Source: Candidatus Azophilus lithoversatilis (GTDB taxonomy: Bacteria; Pseudomonadota; Gammaproteobacteria; Pseudomonadales; Azotimanducaceae). From it: DNA of 64,000 bases. This document shows, piece by piece, positions 1-9,452 of this stretch; within the stretch, counting starts at the first letter, position 1; each line of letters starts with the position of its first letter. The DNA is taken from NCBI GenBank assembly GCA_028278675.1, contig JAQAJJ010000001.1, positions 1-64,000 of the forward strand, written 5' to 3'. The position numbers and the translations under genes were made by a program. Under the pieces are notes generated by a model. The model was not told the origin of the DNA. It ran no database searches and saw only the letters and a program-made list of their open reading frames with translations.

Positions 1-47
1 GTCGCCTCCATATGTGTGTGTCCGAGCAATAGCGTAGCATGCGGCGC

Positions 48-317
48 TCAATGTCCGGGCAGAAGACCCGCAGATGGTTTGCGCTTTTCAACGTAAGTCC
101 GGACCCCGTACATCGGGCGAAAATCGGCAGGTGGGGGGCTAACCATGGGTATTACCATCCGGACCTCATGCCCCAAATGCCGGCCGAACGGGCCACACGA
201 CAGGGTGGCCAAACCGCCCCAGAGATACACCACCTTCTCGCCGCGGTGATACAGGCTGCAAGCAGCGCCGACCTCTCCGTTGACCTCGAAATTGGCCGCA
301 AAAAGCGTCCTTCCCAA
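48..317 (-). pseudogene. 5' stub of a serine hydrolase (EstB / class C beta-lactamase-like)
   Basis: The first ~40 residues read like the start of the beta-lactamase/EstB serine hydrolase family: FEVNGEVGAACSLYHRGEKVV followed by LWGG, which in complete proteins precedes the SxxK catalytic motif. After LWGGLA the frame continues for about 50 residues that match nothing I recognise and then stops, so the SxxK serine, the YxN motif and over 300 residues of the normal protein are missing. The stub lies 52 bp downstream of the TonB receptor stop, on the same strand. I read it as the remnant of a hydrolase gene cut by a deletion. The family assignment rests on about 35 residues and is moderate; that it is nonfunctional is likely. 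Confidence 0.5.
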
Positions 318-369
318 GTGTTCGCGCCCGGCGGATTGCCGCCGCGTCCCGGCTGCCCTGCAGCCGCTG

Positions 370-3297
370 CTATCTCCCCAGCCGCAAGCGGAAGCGGGCG
401 TACAGCGTGCGGCCCTTGATGTCGTGCACGAAGCCGTCGAAGCCGGGGCGCAGGTTATGGCGGTGCACGCCCTCGCGCCCGCTCGGCAGTGGCGGCGGGT
501 CCCGGTCGGTCAGGTTTCGTGCGCCGAGGTAGAGCGTGGCCTCGCTGCCGAACAGGTCCGAGGCGGTGTAGGCGTAGTTCACGTCCAGCGTCGTCCAGGA
601 TGCGATCTTCGGCAGCGATGCCACCTCGTCGTTCGTGTAGGCGTCCACGTAGTGGACCGTCAGGCCCGCGGCGTGCCGTCCCCGATGCCACGCGACGCCG
701 AGATTGAGGCGCAGTTCGGGGGTCGGTGCGAAGCCGTTCGTGTCGTTGCGGCTGCCGAGCCGGTCGAGGTAGCCGTTGCCGCCGGCGTCCACGTCGAAAC
801 GGGTCAGGAGCGTGGCATCGGCGCTGATGCGGAAATCACCGGCGGACGATGGGATGTCGTAGTGCGCGTTCAGGTCGAGGCCCCGGGTCCGCACGGCCCC
901 GACGTTCCCGTAGTCGGTCGTCACGACGCTCAACTGCCCGGAGGTGTCGCGCCGCACATTGTCGTCGTTGGGTCGGCCGTCGTCGCGGCAGTCGTCGTCC
1001 ACGATGGCTTGGAAGCTGCGCGCTTGGGCGATGACGTCGCGGTAGTCGAGCGTCCAGTAGTCGAGGCTGACCGCGGCGTTCTCGAAGGGTTTCAGCAGTA
1101 CGCCGAAGTTCGCCGAGCGCGCCGTCTGCGGGCTCAGCCCGCCGCCGCGCAGCATCGTGGCGACGGCGAAATTGTCGCCGCGGTTCAAGATCGTGCCCGA
1201 GGCATCCACCATGCAGCGCCCCACGCCCTGTCCGTCGAAACGGAACGGATCGGTGAGCGTGCGCGAACTAGTGTTCCCGGCGGCCTGGAACACGCTTGGC
1301 GCCTGGAACGAGGTGCCCCAGGACGCGCGTAGCGACAGCCAATCGCTGGCAAGGAACTGGGCCGCGATCTTCGGGTCCGTGGAGCTGCCCGCCCGGTCGT
1401 AGCGCTCGTGGCGGGCGGCAACCTGCAGCTCGGCGCGGTCGCCGAACTGCATTAGGCTCTCGGCGAACAATGCCCAGGTGCGCTGCTCCGCCGCCGCGGG
1501 AAACTCACGGATCGGCTGCGGACCCTCACCGGCAGCGTTCAGCGGGTCGGGCCGGAACGCATAGCTGAGCGCGCGATACTGTGCGCCCACCGCCAGCGTC
1601 ACCGGCTGGCCAGCCCAATCGAACGCCTCGCCCGTGGCGACCAGCTCGGCGACGTTCTGAACGCTCCTCGCACGCTCCCGCCGCACGCTCTCGAATCGCT
1701 TCAATATCTCCGGGTCGTTGGCCGCGCGCCGGCCAGCCAGCGCCGGCGCGAGGCCGTCGTCCACGACGGTCTTGGGCGTGACCAGGTCGGGCGCGACCAG
1801 CCGCGTGCCAAAGGGATTCCACAACCCCTCGGTGAGCGCACGGGCAAACTCGGCGGCTATCCAGTGGCGCTCCGAGCGCACCGATAGGTCGGTCCTGGCG
1901 CGCACGAAATGCCCTTCACCGGTCCAGCCGCCGGGCAGTTCGGCCTCGAATCCGACCACCGCCCGCAAGCTGTCGAATGTGCGCACCTCATCGCCGGAGC
2001 GCTCGCCGGCGGCCTCCGCCCCGAGCGGTCGGCCGAAGTAGCCGAGCGGGACCGCCTCATGCACCCCGGGCGTCCACTCGGACGGCGGGACGGAGGTGAG
2101 CACGCCGTCGCCTTCCGGGTCGGTCCAGAAGTTGAAGGGGTGGTTGGCGGGCACGAAGAACTCGTTGGTCCCCTCGACGTTGCCATTGAACAGCAGCATG
2201 TTGCCGACGCGGTCCGTCACCTCGTTGGCCGAGTAGCCGATCTCTGAGAAGAGTGTCACTGGGCCAAGGTGGACATCGGCCTCGGCGAAGAGTTGCGCCC
2301 GCCGCTCGGCGGCGATCATCGTGCGCTGATCGGAGAAGTCCACGCGGCACAGCGCCCCGCTCGGATACCCGCCGCCAGCCCGGCAATCCGGGTCCGGGAA
2401 GCGGGGTGTGACGAGGCCGCCCGCCAGGAACGGGGAGTAGGTCCCGTCGGGGTTGGCCACCGCGCGGCGAAAGCTGCCCGGCGAGCCCCGCCCCGAATCG
2501 AACGAGCCGTCCACGATGTCGCCGTCGCCGTTGGGATCGACCGCGCGGGGGATCAGCCAGTCGAACTCGGTGCGGAAGTTCTCGTCCTGTTCGTACCAGG
2601 TGCCGTAGAGGCTGATGTGGCTTCTCGCGGTCTCCAGGCCGGAGGCGAAGCTTAGGTCGTATGCCTGATTGCTCGCCTCCCGGTAGCCGCCGGTGATCTC
2701 GAACCCCGTGAAGCCTTTTCGGGTGACAATGTTGGCCACGCCGGCCACGGCTTGGGAACCGTAGGTGGCCGAGGCCCCGTCGCGGAGTATCTCGACCCGG
2801 TCGATCATCAGCACCGGCAAGGTGTTGATGTCGAAGAAGCTCTGCCCGGCGTCGTTCGAGACTGGCGCGAACCCGGCCCGGCGACCGTTGATCAGCGTCA
2901 GGGTGGATGAAAGCCCGACGCCACGCAAGCTGAACTGCGCGACACCCTGCAGATAGGTCTGCTGCGTTGCCAGATAGGAGCCGGTGTTGGCGGTGAGGCT
3001 GGCGAGAATGTCCACCGGCTGCGCGGCGCCGGTCGACTCGAACGCCGCTGCGTCGAGCGTCTGCACTGGCGCGTGGCCCTCGTACACCTCCGCCCTGCGG
3101 ATCAGGGAGCCGACCACCACGATCTCCTCAATCGCGTGCCCGTCAACCCCAGGTCCGCCGAGGTTTTCCGCAGCCGCTGGCCCAAGCGCGGCCAACGCGG
3201 CGAGCAGTCCAGCGGCTGCGGCGGTCGGCCGGGAGAGAGCCGCGACAACCGGCCAAGGCCATCCGCAGCCGTGGCGTTTCACTGCGCTCTCGACCAT
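370..3297 (-). CDS. TonB-dependent outer-membrane receptor
   Basis: A protein of about 975 residues with the architecture of TonB-dependent receptors, which import siderophores, cobalamin, oligosaccharides or other large substrates using the proton-motive force. After a cleavable signal peptide (hydrophobic core, then GPAAAEN) comes a TonB-box-like EEIVVVGS. Next is a plug domain with the typical NGRRAGF, DINTLPV and VEILRDGASATYGSQAVAGVANIVTRK blocks, read here in parts, and then a long beta-barrel rich in alternating aromatic residues. I prefer the ATG at 3297 over an upstream in-frame ATG at 3360, because the extra 21 codons are charged and overlap the MOSC remnant. The substrate cannot be told. 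The protein ends in RLRLGR rather than the usual terminal aromatic residue. Confidence 0.88.
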   Translation of the reverse strand: MVESAVKRHGCGWPWPVVAALSRPTAAAAGLLAALAALGPAAAENLGGPGVDGHAIEEIVVVGSLIRRAEVYEGHAPVQTLDAAAFESTGAAQPVDILASLTANTGSYLATQQTYLQGVAQFSLRGVGLSSTLTLINGRRAGFAPVSNDAGQSFFDINTLPVLMIDRVEILRDGASATYGSQAVAGVANIVTRKGFTGFEITGGYREASNQAYDLSFASGLETARSHISLYGTWYEQDENFRTEFDWLIPRAVDPNGDGDIVDGSFDSGRGSPGSFRRAVANPDGTYSPFLAGGLVTPRFPDPDCRAGGGYPSGALCRVDFSDQRTMIAAERRAQLFAEADVHLGPVTLFSEIGYSANEVTDRVGNMLLFNGNVEGTNEFFVPANHPFNFWTDPEGDGVLTSVPPSEWTPGVHEAVPLGYFGRPLGAEAAGERSGDEVRTFDSLRAVVGFEAELPGGWTGEGHFVRARTDLSVRSERHWIAAEFARALTEGLWNPFGTRLVAPDLVTPKTVVDDGLAPALAGRRAANDPEILKRFESVRRERARSVQNVAELVATGEAFDWAGQPVTLAVGAQYRALSYAFRPDPLNAAGEGPQPIREFPAAAEQRTWALFAESLMQFGDRAELQVAARHERYDRAGSSTDPKIAAQFLASDWLSLRASWGTSFQAPSVFQAAGNTSSRTLTDPFRFDGQGVGRCMVDASGTILNRGDNFAVATMLRGGGLSPQTARSANFGVLLKPFENAAVSLDYWTLDYRDVIAQARSFQAIVDDDCRDDGRPNDDNVRRDTSGQLSVVTTDYGNVGAVRTRGLDLNAHYDIPSSAGDFRISADATLLTRFDVDAGGNGYLDRLGSRNDTNGFAPTPELRLNLGVAWHRGRHAAGLTVHYVDAYTNDEVASLPKIASWTTLDVNYAYTASDLFGSEATLYLGARNLTDRDPPPLPSGREGVHRHNLRPGFDGFVHDIKGRTLYARFRLRLGR

Positions 3298-3298
3298 T

Positions 3299-3648
3299 CG
3301 CGGATCATACCTTCGCTGTTCGGAGGCAGCCACTGATCGCCTTCCGCGCGCCCAGCGCATTCACCGGAACCAGCGCACCCCGATGGTGACGACGTTCATG
3401 CGGCATTCGTCCGGTGCCAGATGCAGTTTGTGGTCACGAACCACGGTCTCAAGCACTTCACTTTCGAAGAGCGTGATCTGGCGACGGGCTGCTTTTTTGT
3501 GCGAGAAATGGCCGGACTCCTTGCCAAGGCAGTACCGGTCGCCGCGAACGCCCCGGCCGGCGATCGCTTCGATCGCCTCGGGGGAGCGCATGGGCGCCCC
3601 GCCGTCGTCTGCGAGGTGAACGGAACAGACTTCGCCTTGCCACGTCAT
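3299..3648 (-). pseudogene. Decayed MOSC-domain protein (frameshifted C-terminus)
   Basis: Residues 1-90 match a small MOSC domain, the fold of molybdenum-cofactor sulfurases and YiiM-type proteins: RGVRGDRYCLGKESGHFS, then ITLFESEVLE, then CRMNVVTIGV. Intact members continue with a xxNALVGR-like segment and a conserved C-terminal Cys region. Here the frame ends at WFR-stop (3361). Reading on in the +1 frame gives LVPVNALGARKAISGCL before another stop near 3299, which resembles the expected continuation. This suggests a small indel plus truncation. The first 95 codons could still be translated, but the domain would be incomplete. The remnant lies directly upstream of the TonB receptor start. 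Confidence 0.55.
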
Positions 3649-3813
3649 GGTTGCGCTCCAGTGCTTGGGGTTGGCTTTGCCGCCTCTTGGCCGGGGCCCC
3701 GCCAGGGCGCGGCACTGCAGGGCCTGAGTTGCGCCGCCGCAAACCGGATGACCCGCACCAGGAACTGTTCTAGTATGCCCGGCAGCGGCATATGCTGAAG
3801 GGTGGCTGGCGTC

Positions 3814-4728
3814 ATGCGCGATTTCCGGAGCGGGATGCTCAAAAGCAGGGCCTTGAATGGTTGGGGACTGTTCTGGCTCATCACGGCCCCGATATCGCTT
3901 GCGATGCTCATGGCGATGGCGGTCAGTGACCTGACGTCGGGCGAGGGCGTCTCGGCCATGATCCAGCTATCCGTCCGTTGCGCGGTGCCATGGCTGTACC
4001 TCGCCTTTGCCGCATCCTCGATTCAGACGCTGTTTCCTAGGTCGTTCAGCCGATGGCTGCTGCGCAATCGAAAGTTCCTGGGCCTTTGCTTTGCGGCTGC
4101 AATGGCTTGGCAGGGCTTGTTCATTCTCTGGCTGGTTCTCGGCCACACCGACTACTACGTCAAGGAAGTCTATGTGCTGCGGGACCTGATCGAGGGCTTG
4201 GGCGGCTACCTTTTCCTGCTGGCCATGACCGCCACCTCGTTCCCCAAGGGCCGCAAGCTGCTCAAACCCAAAGCGTGGCGGCGGCTGCACCTCGGTGGCA
4301 TTTATTTCCTGTGGGCCTATGCGTTCAGCGTGTACTGGTGGGCGCTCAACTACTACGGGAACCCCGTGCCGCTCGATCACGCTCTCTATTGGACTGGCCT
4401 TGGAGCCTGGGCCTTGCGCATGGCCGCATGGAGCCGCAAGCGCCGCCAGGCCGCCTGGAAGGCGTCGCCGGGGATCGGCGCGCAGCCGCTGGCGAAGACG
4501 GTCGGGGCCGTGTTGATTGCGGCTGGCTTGGTCGCGGCAGGTGCGGGTTCGGCTTGGCAGGGAATGGCCGAGACCGTTCTGTATGGCCACTCGATCACGC
4601 AGATACCCGAGCTTTACCTGCCTTATTGGCCGTTTGAGCCGTTTTTGCCGCTCGCCGCCATCGCGCTGGGCGCATTCCTTTTTGTGCCGCGCGGCGGCGT
4701 CGTTCAGGCGCGGGCCGCCGGGGCTTGA
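3814..4728 (+). CDS. Polytopic membrane protein, ferric-reductase-like (heme b) fold
   Basis: About 304 residues with six or more hydrophobic segments, including GLFWLITAPISLAMLMAMAV, a segment around WQGLFILWLVLGH, YLFLLAMTAT and a segment after WRRLHLGGIYFLWAYAF. The WRRLHxxGY-like stretch and overall layout resemble the ferric-reductase/YedZ-type heme-binding domain. However, the second heme histidine usually found about 14 residues after the first (LLHF) is not obvious here. The gene is 85 bp upstream of a Tat-exported flavoprotein on the same strand, so the two may form a periplasmic dehydrogenase with a membrane electron acceptor. The ATG at 3814 has an AAGGG-like site upstream; a GTG at 3802 is an alternative start. 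Confidence 0.6.
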   Translation: MRDFRSGMLKSRALNGWGLFWLITAPISLAMLMAMAVSDLTSGEGVSAMIQLSVRCAVPWLYLAFAASSIQTLFPRSFSRWLLRNRKFLGLCFAAAMAWQGLFILWLVLGHTDYYVKEVYVLRDLIEGLGGYLFLLAMTATSFPKGRKLLKPKAWRRLHLGGIYFLWAYAFSVYWWALNYYGNPVPLDHALYWTGLGAWALRMAAWSRKRRQAAWKASPGIGAQPLAKTVGAVLIAAGLVAAGAGSAWQGMAETVLYGHSITQIPELYLPYWPFEPFLPLAAIALGAFLFVPRGGVVQARAAGA

Positions 4729-4813
4729 TCTGGATGGTGGAGTCTTGGAACCACCGGCGAGTTCGGCTGAAGGCGGCCGCAAAGCGGTGAACAGCCTAGA
4801 TCGGGAGTTGGGG

Positions 4814-6664
4814 ATGAACGCGGACATCACTCGCCGCGACTTCCTTAATGGGATGGTCGTCTCGGTTGGCGCTGCTCTGTTGCCCAATTCGGCACAGGCG
4901 ACCCATGTCGGCGCCCAGGACTTGGCCGGCTACTATCCGCCGGCCTTGACGGGCATGCGCGGTTCGCATCCCGGCTCCTTTGAAGTGGCGCACCGCCTGC
5001 GGGACGGTGCGAGCTGGGTCGGCGAGTCCACCGGCGAGACCTACGACCTGGTGGTCGTCGGCGGTGGCCTCAGCGGGCTGTCCGCCGCGTACTTCTACCG
5101 CCAGGCCATGGGTGCGTCGGCGAAAATCCTTGTGCTGGACAACCATGACGACTTTGGTGGCCACGCCAAGCGCAACGAGTTCCAGATCGACGGCCGCCTG
5201 CTGATCGGTTATGGCGGCACCATGCTGCTGGAGGCGCCTGCGAACTACCCCGTCGTGGCGAAGCGGCTCATTCGGGAGCTCGGCATTGATACCCAGCGCT
5301 TCTATGAGGCCTTTGACCAAAAGCTGTACGCTTCGCTGGGGCTGTTGGGGGGCACCTTTTTTGACAGGGCTGCCTTCGGAACCGATCACCTCGCGGTGGG
5401 CAACCTCTCGGATCCGAAGGTGCTGGATGGCGTCCCGCTCTCCGCAGCGGGCAAGGCTGATCTGGCGCGTTTGCTGACCGATGAGCGCCATTATCTCGAG
5501 GGCATGGCCCGTGCGGCGCGGATCGACTATTTGGAGCGCACGGACTATCGAACTTACCTGAAGGAGCGGGCCGGAATCGGGGATGAGGCCCTGAAGGCCA
5601 TCGAATCGCTGCCCCACGGCGTCTGGAGCATCGGCATCGACGCATTGCCGGCGCGCACAGCGTGGAGTAGCGGGTATCCGGGGTTCGGTAGCCTGGACCT
5701 CGGCATTGGTGATGATGGGGGCTGGGTGGATGAGCCCAACATCTTCCACTTTCCCGACGGCAACGCCACGGTCGCCCGGCAGTTGGTGCGCAGCCTGATT
5801 CCTCGGTGCGCGCCCGGCAGCGGCATGGAGGACATCGTGACTGCCCGCTTCGACTACGGCCAACTCGACGATCCCGAATCCGCCGTGCGCATTCGGTTGA
5901 ACAGCACCGCAGTCGGGGTTCGGCACATCGGCGGCAAGCACAGCAATCCGTTGCAGGTCATCTACGTTCGGGACGGCAAGGCAAGGACCGTCACCGGCGG
6001 GCAGGTGGTGATGGCCTGCTACCACGCGATCATTCCCAGGCTTTGCCCGGAGCTGCCGGAGGCGCAGCGTGCGCTGCTGTCCAGTTCGCTGCGCTCGCCG
6101 CTGGTGTACACCAACGCCTTGATCCGCAATTGGCACAGTTTCGTTGAACTCGGTCTGCACCGAGCGCGGTGCGCCGGTAGCTACTACTACCGAGCCGCGC
6201 TGGACTATCCCGTCAGCTTGGGCGACTACGCCTGTCCCAAGGATCCCGACGAACCCATACTCGTCCACCTGATTCGGGCCCCAGGCCAGCCGGGGTTGAG
6301 TGCCCGTCGGCAATTTGCCGCCGGGCAGCGTGATCTGCTCGCCACCTCCTTCGAGACGTTCGAGCGACAGACCCGGGACCTGCTTAACCGGATGCTGGGC
6401 AAGGGCGGTTTCGATGCGGCACGGGATATCGCGGCGATCACCGTGAACCGTTGGCCGCACGGCTACGCCTACGCTTACGATGCGAAAACTGATCGCGTCG
6501 CATTCGAACCGAGCCAATGGCCGGAGGACCAACGGCACTGGCGAAGAGCCAGCCGCCCGTTCGGCAACATCTCAATCGCCGCGACCGATGCGGCTTCCAA
6601 CGCGATGACCGAAGCCGCCATCGAGGAGGCCCATCGGGCCGTCTCCGAACTGTCACGCGGCTAA
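4814..6664 (+). CDS. Tat-exported FAD-dependent oxidoreductase, spermidine dehydrogenase-like
   Basis: 616 residues. A twin-arginine signal (TRRDFLNG, residues 6-13) and hydrophobic stretch indicate Tat export of a folded cofactor-containing protein. The segment YYPPALTGMRGSHPGSFEVA is, from memory, characteristic of the SpdH-type spermidine dehydrogenase family. A Rossmann FAD motif VVVGGGLSGLSAA (about residues 80-92) and an acidic LVLDNHDDFGGHAKRNEF block follow, as in amine-oxidase-fold flavoproteins. SpdH-type enzymes oxidise polyamines and pass electrons to a membrane or heme acceptor, and the membrane gene immediately upstream fits that role. The ATG at 4814 was chosen because it starts the Tat signal and has GGGAG upstream; the open frame extends much further upstream without recognisable sequence. 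The substrate is inferred. Confidence 0.75.
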   Translation: MNADITRRDFLNGMVVSVGAALLPNSAQATHVGAQDLAGYYPPALTGMRGSHPGSFEVAHRLRDGASWVGESTGETYDLVVVGGGLSGLSAAYFYRQAMGASAKILVLDNHDDFGGHAKRNEFQIDGRLLIGYGGTMLLEAPANYPVVAKRLIRELGIDTQRFYEAFDQKLYASLGLLGGTFFDRAAFGTDHLAVGNLSDPKVLDGVPLSAAGKADLARLLTDERHYLEGMARAARIDYLERTDYRTYLKERAGIGDEALKAIESLPHGVWSIGIDALPARTAWSSGYPGFGSLDLGIGDDGGWVDEPNIFHFPDGNATVARQLVRSLIPRCAPGSGMEDIVTARFDYGQLDDPESAVRIRLNSTAVGVRHIGGKHSNPLQVIYVRDGKARTVTGGQVVMACYHAIIPRLCPELPEAQRALLSSSLRSPLVYTNALIRNWHSFVELGLHRARCAGSYYYRAALDYPVSLGDYACPKDPDEPILVHLIRAPGQPGLSARRQFAAGQRDLLATSFETFERQTRDLLNRMLGKGGFDAARDIAAITVNRWPHGYAYAYDAKTDRVAFEPSQWPEDQRHWRRASRPFGNISIAATDAASNAMTEAAIEEAHRAVSELSRG

Positions 6665-6748
6665 GTAGCTGTCGCAGCATGGTCAGCGTCAGACAGGACC
6701 TTCCCACGCAACGCAAGGGTGAGGCGGCTTTAGCTTTAGTGTCGTGTC

Positions 6749-8713
6749 ATGCGCCGTATGACGCATGACCCAACAGCAGGCGGCTGGGCGCGTGATCTTT
6801 GCCAGCGCCACCCCCGCCTTGATGAGGCGGCGATTCGGGCGGCCGTCAGCCAACTGACTGAGGGTCCCCCGCAAGCCCACCTTAGCGCTGCTTTGGAACT
6901 GGCGTCGCTGGTGGCCAGCATGGAGATGGACACCGCCCCGGTGTTGGCGGCGTTGTTCCACGGACCGGTTCGCCGCGGAGCCGTGGCCAAAACGGAGTTG
7001 AACGCCCGCATCGGCGATGCGGCGGCATCGCTGGCGGTGTCGGTGATCGAAATGGCGGATACCAGCATTCTCGATCTCACCAGCTCCCGCCTGCTGGCCA
7101 GTGAGGCCAAGGACCAGACCGCCAACATCCGCCGCATGCTGGTGGCGGTCATTGACGATGGCCGAGTGGCGGTGCTGAAGCTGGCGGAGCGGGTGGTTGC
7201 CCTGCGGCGGGCCAAGGCCAGTTCGGAGGAGCGCAAGGCCCGCATCGCCATCGAGGCGATGACGGTGTTCGTGCCGTTGGCGGATCGACTGGGCATCTGG
7301 CAGTTAAAGTGGGAGCTTGAGGATCTGGCGCTGCGCTACTTGGAACCCGATGCCTACAAGCGCATCGCCAGGCAGCTTGATGGTCGCCGGGCGGAGCGCG
7401 AAGGGCGCGTCAATGCCTTGGTCGCGCAGCTTGGGGAAGCCTTTGAGTCCCACGGCATCAAGGCCGGCATCGAGGGCCGGGCAAAGCACATCTACAGCAT
7501 CTGGCGCAAGATGCGCACCAAGAACATTCCCTTTGATGAGGTCTATGACGTGCAGGGGGTGCGGATCATTGTCGGCAATCTGGCTACCTGCTACGCCGCT
7601 TTGGGCATCGTTCATTCGCGTTGGCGGCCCATTCCTGACGAACTCGACGACTACATCGCCGCACCCAAGGAGAATGGCTATCGATCCATTCACACGGCCG
7701 TCGTTGGTGCTTCCGGCATGGTGTTCGAGGTTCAGATCCGCACCGAGGAAATGCATCGGGAAGCGGAGCTCGGGGTCTGCGCTCATTGGTCTTACAAGGG
7801 CATGGACCCGGAGGATGACTACTACGCCAACAAGGTGGCTTGGCTGCGCCGTGCCCTTGACGCCCATGAGCGTGAGGGGGTGGGCTTGGCCGATGAGTTG
7901 ATGAGCCAGACTCGGGAGCAGCGGGTCTTCGTCCACACGCCCAAGGGCCATGTGCTGGACTTGGTGGCCGGCGCAACGGCGGTGGACTTCGCCTACAGGG
8001 TGCATACCGAAGTCGGGCAGCATTGCGTCGGCGCCCGCATCGACGGGGTGCCCGCACCACTCAATTCCACCCTGCGATCCGGTCAACGGGTACGGATTCT
8101 GACCGCCCCGGATGCCGGTCCGCAACGGGCTTGGCTGGACCCGGAACTTGGCTACGTGCGCACCTCGCGGGCGAAGAGCAAAATTCGCGCTTGGTTTTAT
8201 GAACGGGATCGGGCGGAGAACGTCGCTGCCGGTCGGCGTCTGTTCCTGGCGATGGTCGATGGGTTGGCCTTGCCACCGCCGGATCCCGAAGCGCTCCCGT
8301 CTTCCGTGCAGGGGTTGAGACAGCCCGGGGCTGAAGGGTTTTTCTTCGCGCTCGGCGTTGGTGAGATCGCGCCGCTCGAGGCGTTGCGCCGATACTTGGC
8401 CGCTCGCGGGGAGGGCCCGAGCCAACGCAGCCTGTTGCCCGAATTGGCAGTTGCCGAAGGACCGTCCCGCTATCGATTGCGGATCGCGGGCCGCGATCGG
8501 GAGGGCCTGTTGCGCGACCTCACGGAGACGTTGAGCCGCTTTGGCATGTCGATGTTGGCCAACACCGGCCATGTCGAGCCGGTCACTGGCACGGCCTGGA
8601 TCGACATGGACCTTGAGCTTGAGGGTCTGTATGAAACGGCGCGCATCATGCATCATTTGCGCCATGTGCCAGATGTTCGGCAGGTGCGCCGGGTGGCTGT
8701 GGATGCCGTTTGA
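6749..8713 (+). CDS. relA: RelA-type (p)ppGpp synthetase
   Basis: A 654-residue RelA/SpoT homolog that makes the stringent-response alarmone (p)ppGpp from ATP and GDP/GTP. The N-terminal hydrolase-like domain lacks the HD metal motif ([10 protein letters not shown] where SpoT has HDxxED), so it should not hydrolyse ppGpp. The synthetase domain is well kept: [31 protein letters not shown] and NGYRSIHT. The ELDD at about residue 298 is the EXDD signature of monofunctional RelA, as opposed to RXKD in bifunctional enzymes. A TGS domain ([13 protein letters not shown]) and a C-terminal ACT domain follow. The stop is 38 bp upstream of adk. The start may be ATG 6749 or ATG 6761; neither has a strong ribosome site. 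Confidence 0.92.
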   Translation: MRRMTHDPTAGGWARDLCQRHPRLDEAAIRAAVSQLTEGPPQAHLSAALELASLVASMEMDTAPVLAALFHGPVRRGAVAKTELNARIGDAAASLAVSVIEMADTSILDLTSSRLLASEAKDQTANIRRMLVAVIDDGRVAVLKLAERVVALRRAKASSEERKARIAIEAMTVFVPLADRLGIWQLKWELEDLALRYLEPDAYKRIARQLDGRRAEREGRVNALVAQLGEAFESHGIKAGIEGRAKHIYSIWRKMRTKNIPFDEVYDVQGVRIIVGNLATCYAALGIVHSRWRPIPDELDDYIAAPKENGYRSIHTAVVGASGMVFEVQIRTEEMHREAELGVCAHWSYKGMDPEDDYYANKVAWLRRALDAHEREGVGLADELMSQTREQRVFVHTPKGHVLDLVAGATAVDFAYRVHTEVGQHCVGARIDGVPAPLNSTLRSGQRVRILTAPDAGPQRAWLDPELGYVRTSRAKSKIRAWFYERDRAENVAAGRRLFLAMVDGLALPPPDPEALPSSVQGLRQPGAEGFFFALGVGEIAPLEALRRYLAARGEGPSQRSLLPELAVAEGPSRYRLRIAGRDREGLLRDLTETLSRFGMSMLANTGHVEPVTGTAWIDMDLELEGLYETARIMHHLRHVPDVRQVRRVAVDAV

Positions 8714-8751
8714 CGCCGCCACCGCCCGCTGATAGGCGAATGGGAGAAGCC

Positions 8752-9411
8752 ATGAGAATCATACTGCTCGGACCGCCGGGGGCGGGCAAGGGCACCCAAG
8801 CGCGGTTCATTTGCAACGCCTTCTCGATCCCGCAAATCTCCACGGGCGACATGTTGCGAGCGGCCATGAAGGCCGGCACGCCATTGGGACGGCAAGTCAA
8901 GGAGGTGGTGGACGGCGGTGCGCTGGTCTCCGACGAAATCATCGTCGCCTTGGTCCGGGAGCGGATCATCGAGCCGGATTGCCGCGGCGGATTTCTTTTC
9001 GACGGCTTTCCCCGCACCATCCCGCAAGCCGAAGCCCTGCAATCTGCCGGCTTGCCGGTTGACGCGGTGGTCGAAATCTCCGTGCCGGATGCCGAAATCA
9101 TCAAACGCATGAGCGGTCGCCGCATCCATCCAGGCAGCGGCCGGGTTTATCACGTTGACTTCAACCCGCCGGCCACGCCGGGCCTCGACGATGAAACCGG
9201 CGAACCCCTGATTCAGCGCGAGGACGACGCCGAAGACCGGGTGCGCTACCGACTGGATGTCTATCGCCAGCAGACGCAGCCGCTGATCACCTTCTACCGC
9301 AACTTGGCCGAGCACACCGAACTGCGCTGCCTGACCGTTGCGGGCTTGGGCACCGTGGAGGCGATTCAAAGCAAGCTGGCGTCGGCTTTAGCGATTGAGT
9401 CGCCCTCCTGA
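8752..9411 (+). CDS. adk: Adenylate kinase
   Basis: A 219-residue adenylate kinase, which interconverts ATP + AMP and 2 ADP in the cytoplasm. The P-loop [10 protein letters not shown] lies at residues 7-16. The AMP-binding part reads STGDMLRAA, and FDGFPRT is the conserved family signature. The LID reads [18 protein letters not shown] and has no cysteine zinc site, the usual gammaproteobacterial long form. The start at ATG 8752 is set by a GGGAGAAG ribosome site six bases upstream and by the canonical [10 protein letters not shown] beginning. It lies just behind relA and converges with the carboxylase gene, with 41 bp between their stop codons. Confidence 0.96.
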   Translation: MRIILLGPPGAGKGTQARFICNAFSIPQISTGDMLRAAMKAGTPLGRQVKEVVDGGALVSDEIIVALVRERIIEPDCRGGFLFDGFPRTIPQAEALQSAGLPVDAVVEISVPDAEIIKRMSGRRIHPGSGRVYHVDFNPPATPGLDDETGEPLIQREDDAEDRVRYRLDVYRQQTQPLITFYRNLAEHTELRCLTVAGLGTVEAIQSKLASALAIESPS

Positions 9412-9452
9412 CCGCCGCCGCGGGCCTTTGGTCCGTTTTGGCTCGGCGTTCC

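Noticed and set aside
280..1332. A 350-codon plus-strand open frame opposite the first TonB receptor
   Set aside because: It is an antisense shadow of GC-rich coding sequence with Val/Ala/Arg/Gly-rich composition and no domain.
4796..6538. A 580-codon minus-strand frame opposite the flavoprotein
   Set aside because: No recognisable motif, while the plus strand holds a Tat signal and FAD motif.
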